64,000 bases of DNA from Hymenobacter rubidus (lineage in GTDB: Bacteria; Bacteroidota; Bacteroidia; Cytophagales; Hymenobacteraceae): positions 248,001-312,000 of the forward strand of contig NZ_JAERQF010000001.1 in the NCBI RefSeq assembly GCF_016734815.1. The letters run 5' to 3'. Below, one piece after another: positions 1 through 7,852 of this stretch (position 1 is its first letter; each line of letters begins with the position of its first letter). A program made the position numbers and the translations under genes. The notes under the pieces are model-generated. The model worked only from the letters and a program-made list of their open reading frames with translations, was not told the origin of the DNA and did no database searches.

Positions 1-126
1 GGCAACATCGAGTGGGTTCAGAAGAATTTTACACTGGTCATCTACGCCATCATTCTGGTGTCGGTGGTGCCGCCGATGTGGTCGTTCCTGAAAGGCAAGC
101 TTGGTTCTCCCAAGGCTGGCCAATAG
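1..126 (+). CDS. DedA/VTT family membrane protein, C-terminal fragment
   Basis: The reading frame is open from base 1 to a TAG at 124-126 and gives 41 residues, so the gene begins outside the window. The fragment has a charged stretch (KNF), one hydrophobic segment of about 17 residues ending in VPP, and a short basic tail. This matches the end of DedA (SNARE-associated, VTT domain) proteins, where a last transmembrane helix with a conserved S-x-x-P is followed by a basic tail. DedA proteins are inner-membrane proteins linked to lipid-carrier recycling and membrane potential. With only 41 residues the family call is tentative; another polytopic membrane protein is possible. Confidence 0.5.
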   Translation, partial: GNIEWVQKNFTLVIYAIILVSVVPPMWSFLKGKLGSPKAGQ

Positions 127-220
127 CAAGCGGTGAGTAGGCCACGCGGATTGCTTACCTTGACCACTGCACACCCTGCACGCTAGTTGCTCATTGCTAA
201 TTGCTCAATTTCCCGCTATT

Positions 221-964
221 ATGCGTCATTTTGGACTTGTTGGCCGGAGCCTTAGCCACTCATTCTCGCAGATGTACTTCACGCAGAAGTTCTACTCGCT
301 CGGCTTGGTCGAGCACGAGTACCAGCTGTTTGAGTTGGCCAGCATTGGCGAGCTTCCTGCTTTACTAGCGGCTCACCCGGCCTTGGTAGGCTTGAACGTG
401 ACGGTGCCCTACAAAGAAAGCGTGGTGCCTTACCTCGACGAACTGGCACCATCGGCCAGCCGGGTGGGCGCTGTGAACGTGATTGAGTGCCGCCCCGAAG
501 GCATTTTGCGGGGCCACAACACCGATGTAGTGGGGTTTCGGGAGTCGCTGCGCACTTTTTTTCCGCGGCGGGAGGGGGCACGGGCACTGGTGTTGGGCGC
601 AGGTGGCGCTGCCAAGGCGGTGGGCGTGGCGCTCCAAGACCTGGATATTCCTTACTGGCAGGTAACGCGCGACTCGCTGGCTGCCGGCCTTACCTACGAC
701 GAGATAACGCCGCAACTATTGGCGGCACACCACCTGATTATTAATGCTACGCCCGTGGGGACTTACCCTCACAACGATGAATGTCCGCGGCTGCCGTATG
801 CCGCGCTTACGGACCACCACTACCTCTACGACTTGGTGTACAATCCGGCCGAAACTTTGTTCATGCGCAAGGGTGAAGAGGCTGGCGCACAGACAAAAAA
901 CGGCTTCGAAATGCTGTGCCTGCAAGCCGAAGCCGCCTGGGATATCTGGCAGAAGCATTTATAG
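221..964 (+). CDS. aroE: Shikimate dehydrogenase
   Basis: A 247-residue protein of the usual AroE length. It catalyses NADPH-dependent reduction of 3-dehydroshikimate to shikimate in the cytosolic aromatic amino acid pathway. Visible motifs: SLSHSFS at residues 10-16 (substrate binding), NVTVPYKE with catalytic Lys65, NTD with catalytic Asp102, and the nucleotide loop GAGGA at 126-130. A frame with an alternative start reaches back to 194, but ATG at 221 gives the standard opening MRHFGLVG and is preferred. It lies 94 bases after the DedA gene on the same strand; a shared transcript is possible. No other aromatic pathway gene is nearby. No obvious -7 box was seen in the 94-base gap. Confidence 0.95.
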   Translation: MRHFGLVGRSLSHSFSQMYFTQKFYSLGLVEHEYQLFELASIGELPALLAAHPALVGLNVTVPYKESVVPYLDELAPSASRVGAVNVIECRPEGILRGHNTDVVGFRESLRTFFPRREGARALVLGAGGAAKAVGVALQDLDIPYWQVTRDSLAAGLTYDEITPQLLAAHHLIINATPVGTYPHNDECPRLPYAALTDHHYLYDLVYNPAETLFMRKGEEAGAQTKNGFEMLCLQAEAAWDIWQKHL

Positions 965-1150
965 AGCGCATAAAGCGGCCGCGGTTATTTCTTGCTGCTT
1001 GCAACCTTTTGCGCGAGGTTGGCCTCCACCCATTAGCCGGCTAGCTCCACGCCCGCTTTGCCACCGGATGATGCGCCCCTCTATGCTGCAAAAAATGACC
1101 TTCTCTACCTTGTTTTCCCTAGCCGACGCGGGTTATCGGCCGTCAGTAGC

Positions 1151-1801
1151 ATGAGCGCCGCCACGTGGTTTGCATTTGGCACCGACGACGTGCTGCCCGA
1201 CCAGCCAGCCGCAGCCCCGCGCCTGACGGCCAGCCGCAGCGTGGCCGTGGGGCCGCCCACCGAGGCCGAACTAATTGACGGGTGCCTGCGCGGCCGCCAG
1301 CTCGCCCAAAAGCTGCTATACGACAAGTACGCCGGCAAGATGATGGCCGTGTGCCTGCGCTACGCTCAAACCACCTTCGAGGCCGAAGACGTGTTGCAGG
1401 AAGGCTTCCTGACGGTGTTTCGCACGTTGGCCAGCTTCCGCCGGGAGTGCCCGCTGGAGTTCTGGATTCGTCGTATCATGATTAATGCGGCCCTGCGCCA
1501 GCACCGCCGCAATGCCTCGCTGGTGGCGGTGAGCGACGGCGAATACCCCGAAACCCTTTCCAGCGAAGAATTTACCCTCAGCAACTATAACTTTCAGGAG
1601 CTTCTGGCCATGGTGCAGGAACTGGCACCCCGCTACCGCATGGTGTTCAACCTGTACGCCATTGAAGGCTACACGCACAAAGAAATCGGCGAACTATTGA
1701 ATATAACCGAGGGCACCAGCAAGTCGCAATATTCCCGGGCCCGCGTCATCCTACAAACTAAACTGGAGCGCCTCAGTGCTCCGACACGCCATGTCAGTTA
1801 A
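1151..1801 (+). CDS. ECF-type RNA polymerase sigma factor
   Basis: A 216-residue sigma-70 family protein with only regions 2 and 4, as in extracytoplasmic function sigma factors. Region 2 spans about residues 45-118, with AEDVLQEGF at 78-86 followed by a WIRRI segment. Region 4 spans about 150-205 and contains the helix-turn-helix YTHKEIGELLNITEGTSKS. The first 45 residues are an acidic and proline-rich extension without recognisable domain. ATG 1151 is chosen; the frame stays open upstream to 1058 but that part looks non-coding. Its last 11 bases overlap the next gene, which carries a single inner-membrane helix and is a likely partner that holds the sigma factor in check. That pairing is inferred from position. 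Confidence 0.9.
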   Translation: MSAATWFAFGTDDVLPDQPAAAPRLTASRSVAVGPPTEAELIDGCLRGRQLAQKLLYDKYAGKMMAVCLRYAQTTFEAEDVLQEGFLTVFRTLASFRRECPLEFWIRRIMINAALRQHRRNASLVAVSDGEYPETLSSEEFTLSNYNFQELLAMVQELAPRYRMVFNLYAIEGYTHKEIGELLNITEGTSKSQYSRARVILQTKLERLSAPTRHVS

Positions 1802-3485
1802 TCCTATCGACGATAATTCTACGCCTAAACCCACCGGCAGCCTGGAGGAATTATTCCGCCATCACTTGGGCGAAGAGGCCGCGGTGCCCCCGCACCCCAT
1901 GCTCTGGGACCAGATTGATAATTCGCTGCTGATTAGACAGAACGAAGTATACCGCAAGCGCCTGGTGGCCACGCGGTGGGTGGCGGCAGCGAGCCTGCTG
2001 CTGGCCACGCTTGCCGGCACAGGCTGGTGGGCCGGGCGCGCGGGGCTGGTGGGGGCCCCCGAAGTGGCCACTGTCAGCCGGCCAGCAACATCCACAGCTA
2101 CCAGTGCAAACGGCACGAAATCGGCAGCCAAACGCGCAGCCTTAGCTACTGCCTCCGTACCTGCTGCAGGCAATGCTAATACTCAACTAACAACTTCGGC
2201 TAATACCCCTGCTGCTGCATTGGCCAGCGTTTCGGCCGGCCCGCGATACCACGTAAACCATCGGGCAGCGGTGCCTGCAGGCTTCGCCCGCAAAGAACTG
2301 GCTAATGCGAGCACCTTGCCGGCTCAGGACCGGACGGTGCCCCAGCGGCATGCGCACGGGGCGGCGGGCTTGCCTGGACATTTGGCACCGGCCGCTCCTG
2401 CTGGTGCGCTGGCTTCGGCCGCAACGGCTACAGCCGCGGCAACTGATGGCAGCGGCAGTGCTGCACCAGCTGATGAACAGGCCGTATTGGCCGCCACGAA
2501 TCCCTCTGGTGCAGCAGTCGCAACGAATGGTGCTTTGCACCAACAGCCCGCAATGAGCGGAATGGCAACACTTGAAGCAACCAATGGAGCAAATGCTGCC
2601 CTAGCCACCGCTGGCGGAACAACGGCCGAGCAGATGTCTTTGCTGGCGACTCGGGTGACCGGCCTGAGCCTGGCCAGCCTCGGTGCCCTCCCCAACGGGC
2701 TGACTCCGCTGCCCACCGACCTGCCTGCTCCGGCCGCGGAAACTCACCGCTGGCGTTATGGTGCCAGCTACACGGCCGGGTTGTTTAATCCCAACATCAA
2801 CTTCTCGCGGGCCGGTATTGAGTCCGCGTATAACTACAGTAATGCGCCGGCTTTCGGCCCCGAATCGCCGGCGCTTACGGAAACGGCCGCGGCTCAGTAC
2901 CGGGAGCACCTGCGGCCGGGCCTGACCCAACGGCTGGCTTTGTTGGCTACCCGGCACCTGCGCGGGCACTGGTCGCTGAGCACGGGCGTTGAGTTGTCGC
3001 AGAGCACCGCCCAGTCGGCGGCTTCCGTGCGCTACCCGTTTGTTGGGGAGCAGTTGGTTGACATTGGTTTGGGCCAGGCCGAAGGCGGGCCGCTCACGCC
3101 TACTGCATTTCGCTACCGCAACGCCAATATTCCGTTGGTGCTGAGCTATTCGAACCCCGTAAAACGCGGCTGGAGCCTGTACGGCCGGCTGGGCGGCGTG
3201 GTAAGCGCCTTGCTGGGGGTGCGCAGCGAAGTAGCCGGCGACCCCGAGGCGACCCGAACCTATTCCGTTTTGTCGGCCGGCACTCCCTACCGCCGGGTAT
3301 TGGGCAGCGTACGGGGTGCGGCGGGCACGCAGTTCCGGCCAGCCACCGGCAATTGGGCGTTCACGCTGGGCCCGGTCGCAGAGCTCGGCCTAATGCCCCT
3401 CAATGCCCATCCGGCGCAGCACTACCTGGCCCAAAGCCGTCCTTATAGCTTCGGCATGGAAGCCGGGGTAGAATTTGGCCGGTAG
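1791..3485 (+). CDS. Membrane-anchored outer-membrane beta-barrel protein, possible anti-sigma partner
   Basis: A 564-residue protein whose ATG lies inside the end of the sigma factor gene (11-base overlap), which suggests translational coupling. Three parts are visible: a charged N-terminus of about 60 residues without signal peptide; one hydrophobic helix at about 62-80 preceded by basic residues (KRLVATR), so the N-terminus should face the cytoplasm; a long Ala/Thr/Ser/Pro-rich stretch (about 90-310); and a C-terminal region from about 318 with alternating aromatic and polar residues, ending in EFGR, as in Bacteroidota beta-barrels of the OMP_b-brl type. The cytoplasmic part could bind the sigma factor, as anti-sigma domains do, but no named anti-sigma motif is visible. 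An upstream frame to 1776 exists; ATG 1791 is preferred. Confidence 0.7.
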   Translation: MSVNPIDDNSTPKPTGSLEELFRHHLGEEAAVPPHPMLWDQIDNSLLIRQNEVYRKRLVATRWVAAASLLLATLAGTGWWAGRAGLVGAPEVATVSRPATSTATSANGTKSAAKRAALATASVPAAGNANTQLTTSANTPAAALASVSAGPRYHVNHRAAVPAGFARKELANASTLPAQDRTVPQRHAHGAAGLPGHLAPAAPAGALASAATATAAATDGSGSAAPADEQAVLAATNPSGAAVATNGALHQQPAMSGMATLEATNGANAALATAGGTTAEQMSLLATRVTGLSLASLGALPNGLTPLPTDLPAPAAETHRWRYGASYTAGLFNPNINFSRAGIESAYNYSNAPAFGPESPALTETAAAQYREHLRPGLTQRLALLATRHLRGHWSLSTGVELSQSTAQSAASVRYPFVGEQLVDIGLGQAEGGPLTPTAFRYRNANIPLVLSYSNPVKRGWSLYGRLGGVVSALLGVRSEVAGDPEATRTYSVLSAGTPYRRVLGSVRGAAGTQFRPATGNWAFTLGPVAELGLMPLNAHPAQHYLAQSRPYSFGMEAGVEFGR

Positions 3486-3636
3486 GCCGGCGCTGGCATT
3501 GAACCTCGTGCTTTGGCAAGCTGCGCCGGGTTTTGTCGGGGGTCTTTCAGCCGTGCTTTTCGCATTTTGGGCGAAACCCAAATTTACCGTTTGGGGTTAA
3601 GGTAGGCTGACCATTTCGGCCTACCTTTCCCATTGC

Positions 3637-5679
3637 ATGGAGTACCAACTGACCTCTGAATTTAAGCCAACCGGCGACCAACCCACCGCCATTGCCAAGC
3701 TCGTGGAGGGCGTGAATAACGGCGAGCATGCCCAAGTGCTGCTGGGCGCCACCGGCACGGGCAAGACATTCACCATGGCCAACGTCATTGCCGAAACCGG
3801 CAAGCCGGCCCTGGTGCTTTGCCACAATAAGACCCTCGCGGCGCAGCTCTACGGCGAATTCAAGGCCTTTTTCCCAAATAATGCGGTCGAGTACTACATC
3901 AGCTACTACGACTATTACCAGCCGGAAGCCTACATCGCCAGCACCGACGTTTTCATCGAGAAGGACCTGGCCATCAACCAGGAAATCGAGAAGCTGCGGC
4001 TGCACACCACGTCCACCCTGCTCAGCGGACGGCGCGACGTTATTGTGATTGCCTCGGTGTCGTGCATATACGGCATCGGCAACCCCGAGGAATTCGCCAA
4101 AAACGTCATTTTCCTGAAGCCGGGCATGCGCTACACGCGCAATAACCTGCTTTATCAATTCGTGCAGATTCTGTACTCGCGCACCGAGGTGGAGTTTACG
4201 CGGGGCTCGTTTCGGGTGAAGGGCGACACGGTGGACGTGTTCCCGGCCTACGCCGACTACGCGGTGCGCATCTACTTTTTTGGCGATGAAATCGAGTCGG
4301 TGCACAAGATTGACCCGGTGAGCGGCAAGAAGCTGAGCGACGAGGCCAACGGCATTGCCCTGTACCCGGCCAACCTGTTCGTGACCGGCAAGGAGACGCT
4401 GAACACAGCCATCAAGGAAATTCAGGACGACATGGTGCACCAGCACGCCTACTTCGAAAAGGAAGGCCGCGATGCCGAGGCCAAGCGCATCATGGAGCGC
4501 ACGGAGTTCGATTTGGAGATGATTCGGGAGCTGGGCTACTGCTCAGGCATCGAGAACTACTCGCGGTATTTTGACCGGCGCACGCCGGGCTCGCGGCCGT
4601 TTTGTTTGCTTGACTATTTTCCCGACGACTACCTGCTGGTGGTGGACGAAAGCCACGCCACCATGCCCCAAATCCGGGCCATGTGGGGCGGCGACCGCAG
4701 CCGCAAAACCGCGCTGATTGAGTATGGCTTCCGCCTGCCTTCGGCGCTCGACAACCGGCCGTTGACCTTCAATGAGTTCGAGAGCATGTTCCGGCAGGCC
4801 GTGTATGTGTCGGCCACTCCCTCGGATTATGAGCTGACCCAAGCCGGCGGGGTGGTGGTGGAGCAGATTATCCGGCCCACGGGCTTGCTCGACCCCGAAA
4901 TCGACATTCGGCCCAGCGTGAACCAGATTGACGACCTGCTGGATGAAGTAGACGAGCGGGTGAAACAGGGCGACCGGGTGCTGGTGACGACCCTTACCAA
5001 ACGCATGGCCGAGGAACTGAGCAAGTACATGGACCGTCTCGGCATCAAGGTAGAATACGTGCACTCCGATGTGAAAACGCTGGACCGCGTGGAGATTCTG
5101 CGCAAGCTGCGGCTGGGCGAAATCGACGTGCTCATCGGCGTGAACCTGCTGCGCGAAGGCCTCGACTTGCCGGAAGTAAGCCTGGTGGCCATTCTGGATG
5201 CCGACAAGGAAGGCTTCCTGCGCGACCAGCGTAGCCTGATTCAGACCATGGGCCGGGCCGCTCGTAACGACAAAGGCAAGGTTATTATGTACGCCGACCG
5301 CATCACGGGCTCCATGCAGCGGGCCATCGACGAGACGAACCGGCGCCGCGCCACGCAGCTGGCCTACAACCAAGAGCACGGCATTACGCCGCGCACGGTG
5401 CGCAAGAGCCACGCCGAAATCATGGGCCAGACGGCGCTATCCGACTACCGCGTTATTGAAACGCAAGGCTATGCGAGCCCCGATGACGGCGGCGCCGCCC
5501 TTGCCCTCGCCGCCGAGCCCGTGGTGGCCATGATGACCAAGCCCGAACTGGAAAAGCTCATCAAAACCACCGAGAAGCAGATGGAGGCCGCCGCCAAAGA
5601 CCTGGACTTCCTCACCGCCGCCAAGCTGCGGGACGAGTTGGCAGCGCTGCGCACCATGCTGAAAGGAAAGCGGGACTAG
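3637..5679 (+). CDS. uvrB: Excinuclease ABC subunit B
   Basis: A 680-residue UvrB, the DNA-loading helicase-like subunit of nucleotide excision repair that receives DNA from UvrA2 and recruits UvrC. Visible: Walker A GATGTGKT at residues 37-44; the damage-probing beta-hairpin region YYDYYQPEAY; the DEAD-type box VVDESH; helicase motifs GVNLLREGLDLPEVS and QTMGRAARN; and a C-terminal UVR motif (about 640-675) that contacts UvrC. A linker rich in Ala, Gly and Asp precedes the UVR motif. ATG 3637 fits the usual MEYQLTSEF-like start. uvrC lies in this window at 29133 but is not linked in an operon. Confidence 0.97.
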   Translation: MEYQLTSEFKPTGDQPTAIAKLVEGVNNGEHAQVLLGATGTGKTFTMANVIAETGKPALVLCHNKTLAAQLYGEFKAFFPNNAVEYYISYYDYYQPEAYIASTDVFIEKDLAINQEIEKLRLHTTSTLLSGRRDVIVIASVSCIYGIGNPEEFAKNVIFLKPGMRYTRNNLLYQFVQILYSRTEVEFTRGSFRVKGDTVDVFPAYADYAVRIYFFGDEIESVHKIDPVSGKKLSDEANGIALYPANLFVTGKETLNTAIKEIQDDMVHQHAYFEKEGRDAEAKRIMERTEFDLEMIRELGYCSGIENYSRYFDRRTPGSRPFCLLDYFPDDYLLVVDESHATMPQIRAMWGGDRSRKTALIEYGFRLPSALDNRPLTFNEFESMFRQAVYVSATPSDYELTQAGGVVVEQIIRPTGLLDPEIDIRPSVNQIDDLLDEVDERVKQGDRVLVTTLTKRMAEELSKYMDRLGIKVEYVHSDVKTLDRVEILRKLRLGEIDVLIGVNLLREGLDLPEVSLVAILDADKEGFLRDQRSLIQTMGRAARNDKGKVIMYADRITGSMQRAIDETNRRRATQLAYNQEHGITPRTVRKSHAEIMGQTALSDYRVIETQGYASPDDGGAALALAAEPVVAMMTKPELEKLIKTTEKQMEAAAKDLDFLTAAKLRDELAALRTMLKGKRD

Positions 5680-5797
5680 CAGCAAGCCGGCCGGAATGCA
5701 TGCAACTAAAAAAGGTGCGAGCGCCGCCTGCCGGGGTTGGGCAGCGTACTGCACTTCTTTATATTCGCTCTGCATTTTCCACTTTTTCTACGTTCCT

Positions 5798-6184
5798 ATG
5801 GTACCTCATTTCACTCGTGCCCTGCTCGTGACTGGTTTGTTAGCGGCAGGCTCTGCCTTTACTTCCGCCAAGGCACAGGCTCCTGGCAACTACACCTATC
5901 AGTTGATTACCACCATCGAGTCGGTAGTGCCCGGCGGACTTGGGCGTTCCAAGGTATCGTTCACCCCGGCCTACAAGGGGATTAAAGACGCGCCCATGGA
6001 AAACCTGTTCAGCCTCACCGGCCTCAATCTGGCCAACCTGCAGAGAAACGAGGATACCATTGTGGCCTTCACCCAGCAAATGGCCGGCGATGGGTACGAA
6101 CTGGTGCAGGCGCTCCCCCTCACCTCTTCTATTCAGGGCAGCGGCATTTTTATGACGCGTTATATTTTCCGAAAAGCCAAGTAG
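5798..6184 (+). CDS. Small exported protein, DUF4177-like
   Basis: A 128-residue protein. The frame is open from 5696, but ATG 5798 gives a clean signal peptide (basic start, hydrophobic core LLVTGLLAAGSAF, cleavage near AKAQ at about 26). The mature part has a segment running from a helix to GYELVQALPL and then a short strand FMTRYIFRK. This order, helix then GxELV then strand, resembles the DUF4177 fold found in small Bacteroidota proteins; the match is by eye and weak. The product should be periplasmic. It follows uvrB by 118 bases and is closed by a strong hairpin with a T run at 6206-6240. Function unknown. Confidence 0.6.
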   Translation: MVPHFTRALLVTGLLAAGSAFTSAKAQAPGNYTYQLITTIESVVPGGLGRSKVSFTPAYKGIKDAPMENLFSLTGLNLANLQRNEDTIVAFTQQMAGDGYELVQALPLTSSIQGSGIFMTRYIFRKAK

Positions 6185-6205
6185 CCCCGTTATTGCTAAC
6201 CGAAC

Positions 6206-6240
6206 AAAAACGCCCATATCTGTACGACATGGGCGTTTTT
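6206..6240. terminator. Bidirectional rho-independent terminator
   Basis: Perfect 11-base arms AAAACGCCCAT and ATGGGCGTTTT around an 11-base loop, followed by T on the plus strand and preceded by A, so it can stop both the exported protein gene (plus) and the amidohydrolase gene (minus), which converge here. Confidence 0.85.
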
Positions 6241-6292
6241 GATGGATTTTCCTCTTTGCGCTTTCAATGGCACACATTGGCCATTTCACAGG

Positions 6293-7633
6293 TTAGGGCT
6301 GCTTATATAGCACCCCGCCCTTCATCACCAGCCGGATTTGACGCACGGCGGCCACGTCCTGGGTAGGGTCGCCGGCCACGGCCACCAAGTCAGCCAGCAA
6401 GCCAGGACCGATGCGCCCACGGTCAGCCAGATGAAAAATCTGGGCGTTGCCGCTGGTGGCCAGGCGCAGTACCTGCAGGGGCGTAAAGCCGTAGTCGTGC
6501 ACCAGCAACTCCATTTCACGCGCGTTATCGCCGTGTGCGAATACGCCCACGTCGCCGCCCAGCGCCAGCGTCACGCCGGCCTTTTGAGCCGCGGCCATGC
6601 TGAGGTGCTTCTGCTGAATTCGGGCGGGCACAGGGTCGGCGCCTTTGTGCCAGCCTTTGTATTGAGCAACGGCATCGGAGGCAGCCACGGTGGGGCACAG
6701 GGCCACGCCGTGTTTTTTCATCAACTGAAAAACCTCCAGCGTGCCGCCATCGCCGTGCTCAATGGTTTCGACGCCGGCCAGAACGGCGCGGCGCATGCCC
6801 TCGGGCGTGCTGGCGTGGGCCACTACCCCGCGCCCGGCTGAGCGGGCCGTTTGCACAATCAAGGTCAGTTCTTCCTGGGAAAAAGTGGGCTGTGCTTCGC
6901 CGTTACTGCCCCACCGGTAGTCGGCATACACTTTTACAACGTCGGCGCCCTTGCCCATTTGCTCACGCACCGCCCGAATTAGGCCATCTACTCCGTCGGC
7001 CTCCTGTGCGCCCTGCGGCACGTCTTCGTCTACCGATAATTTGGGGCCGTAGCTGCCCGTAGCCACCAAGGCGCGTGTAGCAACCAGCAAGCGCGGACCA
7101 GGAACGATGTCTTGGTTGATGGCCTGCTTCAAGCCCACATCCGCATAGCCAGCGCCTTCGGTGCCCAGGTCGCGGGCAGTGGTGAAGCCCGCCAGCAGCG
7201 TGCGTTGGGCGTGCACTGTGGCACGGGCCACCCGCAGCGCCTGCGACTCAAGCAGCACCTGGTCGTTCCAAGGGGCTTCATCATAAGGGTGTAGCAGCAA
7301 GTGCGAGTGCCCTTCTATCAGCCCAGGCAATAGGGTGAGGCCGGGCAGGTCGAGCCGGCGGGTATTGGGCGGCAATACCACTTGGGCGGCGGGGCCCGCA
7401 CTCACGATTTTATCGTTCTCGATTAACACCGCCCAGCCAGCGTGCAGGCTTTGACCATCAAACACGGCAGCAGGTGCAAGCAGCATTGACCCGGTGGGTG
7501 TGGCCGGTTGGGCATGCAGCCCGCTCGTGCCGCTCAGGGCACTCAGCAGCCCCGCCCACCCCCCTAGTAAAAGGCGGCCACTGCGGCGTAGGCCGTGTCC
7601 TGGCTTGCGCAGGGTGTAAATAAATTTTGGCAT
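6293..7633 (-). CDS. Exported amidohydrolase family protein
   Basis: A 446-residue member of the amidohydrolase superfamily, imidazolonepropionase/prolidase-like branch. Metal-site motifs are in order: GHSH (first two His), VVKVYADY (the Lys expected to be carbamylated), VVAHAST (third His), IEHGDG (fourth His) and GGDVGVFAHGDN (catalytic Asp region). ATG 7633 is chosen because it gives an N-terminal signal with an RRSG basic stretch, a hydrophobic core and a cut near HAQ; the frame extends to 7702 without reason. It is therefore probably periplasmic or secreted. Substrate cannot be told from sequence; relatives split dipeptides, cyclic imides or lactones. It converges with the small exported gene and stands alone. 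Confidence 0.88.
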   Translation of the reverse strand: MPKFIYTLRKPGHGLRRSGRLLLGGWAGLLSALSGTSGLHAQPATPTGSMLLAPAAVFDGQSLHAGWAVLIENDKIVSAGPAAQVVLPPNTRRLDLPGLTLLPGLIEGHSHLLLHPYDEAPWNDQVLLESQALRVARATVHAQRTLLAGFTTARDLGTEGAGYADVGLKQAINQDIVPGPRLLVATRALVATGSYGPKLSVDEDVPQGAQEADGVDGLIRAVREQMGKGADVVKVYADYRWGSNGEAQPTFSQEELTLIVQTARSAGRGVVAHASTPEGMRRAVLAGVETIEHGDGGTLEVFQLMKKHGVALCPTVAASDAVAQYKGWHKGADPVPARIQQKHLSMAAAQKAGVTLALGGDVGVFAHGDNAREMELLVHDYGFTPLQVLRLATSGNAQIFHLADRGRIGPGLLADLVAVAGDPTQDVAAVRQIRLVMKGGVLYKQP

Positions 7634-7852
7634 TGGTGTGACGGAGAGGCCGGCAACGGCGGGGCGGGACGAAGCTACATCGCGGCTGACATTTATGCGC
7701 AAGTAGCGGCGTGCTGCACCGGTGCGGGCAGTCCGCTAGCACCGGTGGGTGCTGGCGGCAAAGCACTCCTACTTCGGGAGTCCCGCTTCGGAGGAACACC
7801 GGCTGGGTGGTGGCCTGGGCGAGGTTGTTGGCCCATCACCATGCGCGGCTTT

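Noticed and set aside
3565-3593. Possible promoter of uvrB (TTTG and TACCGTTTG)
   Set aside because: Spacing is about 15 bases and the -7 box has an extra base, so it does not fit the consensus well enough.
3547-4446. A 299-codon open frame opposite the start of uvrB
   Set aside because: Antisense shadow; uvrB is complete and has the Walker and hairpin motifs.
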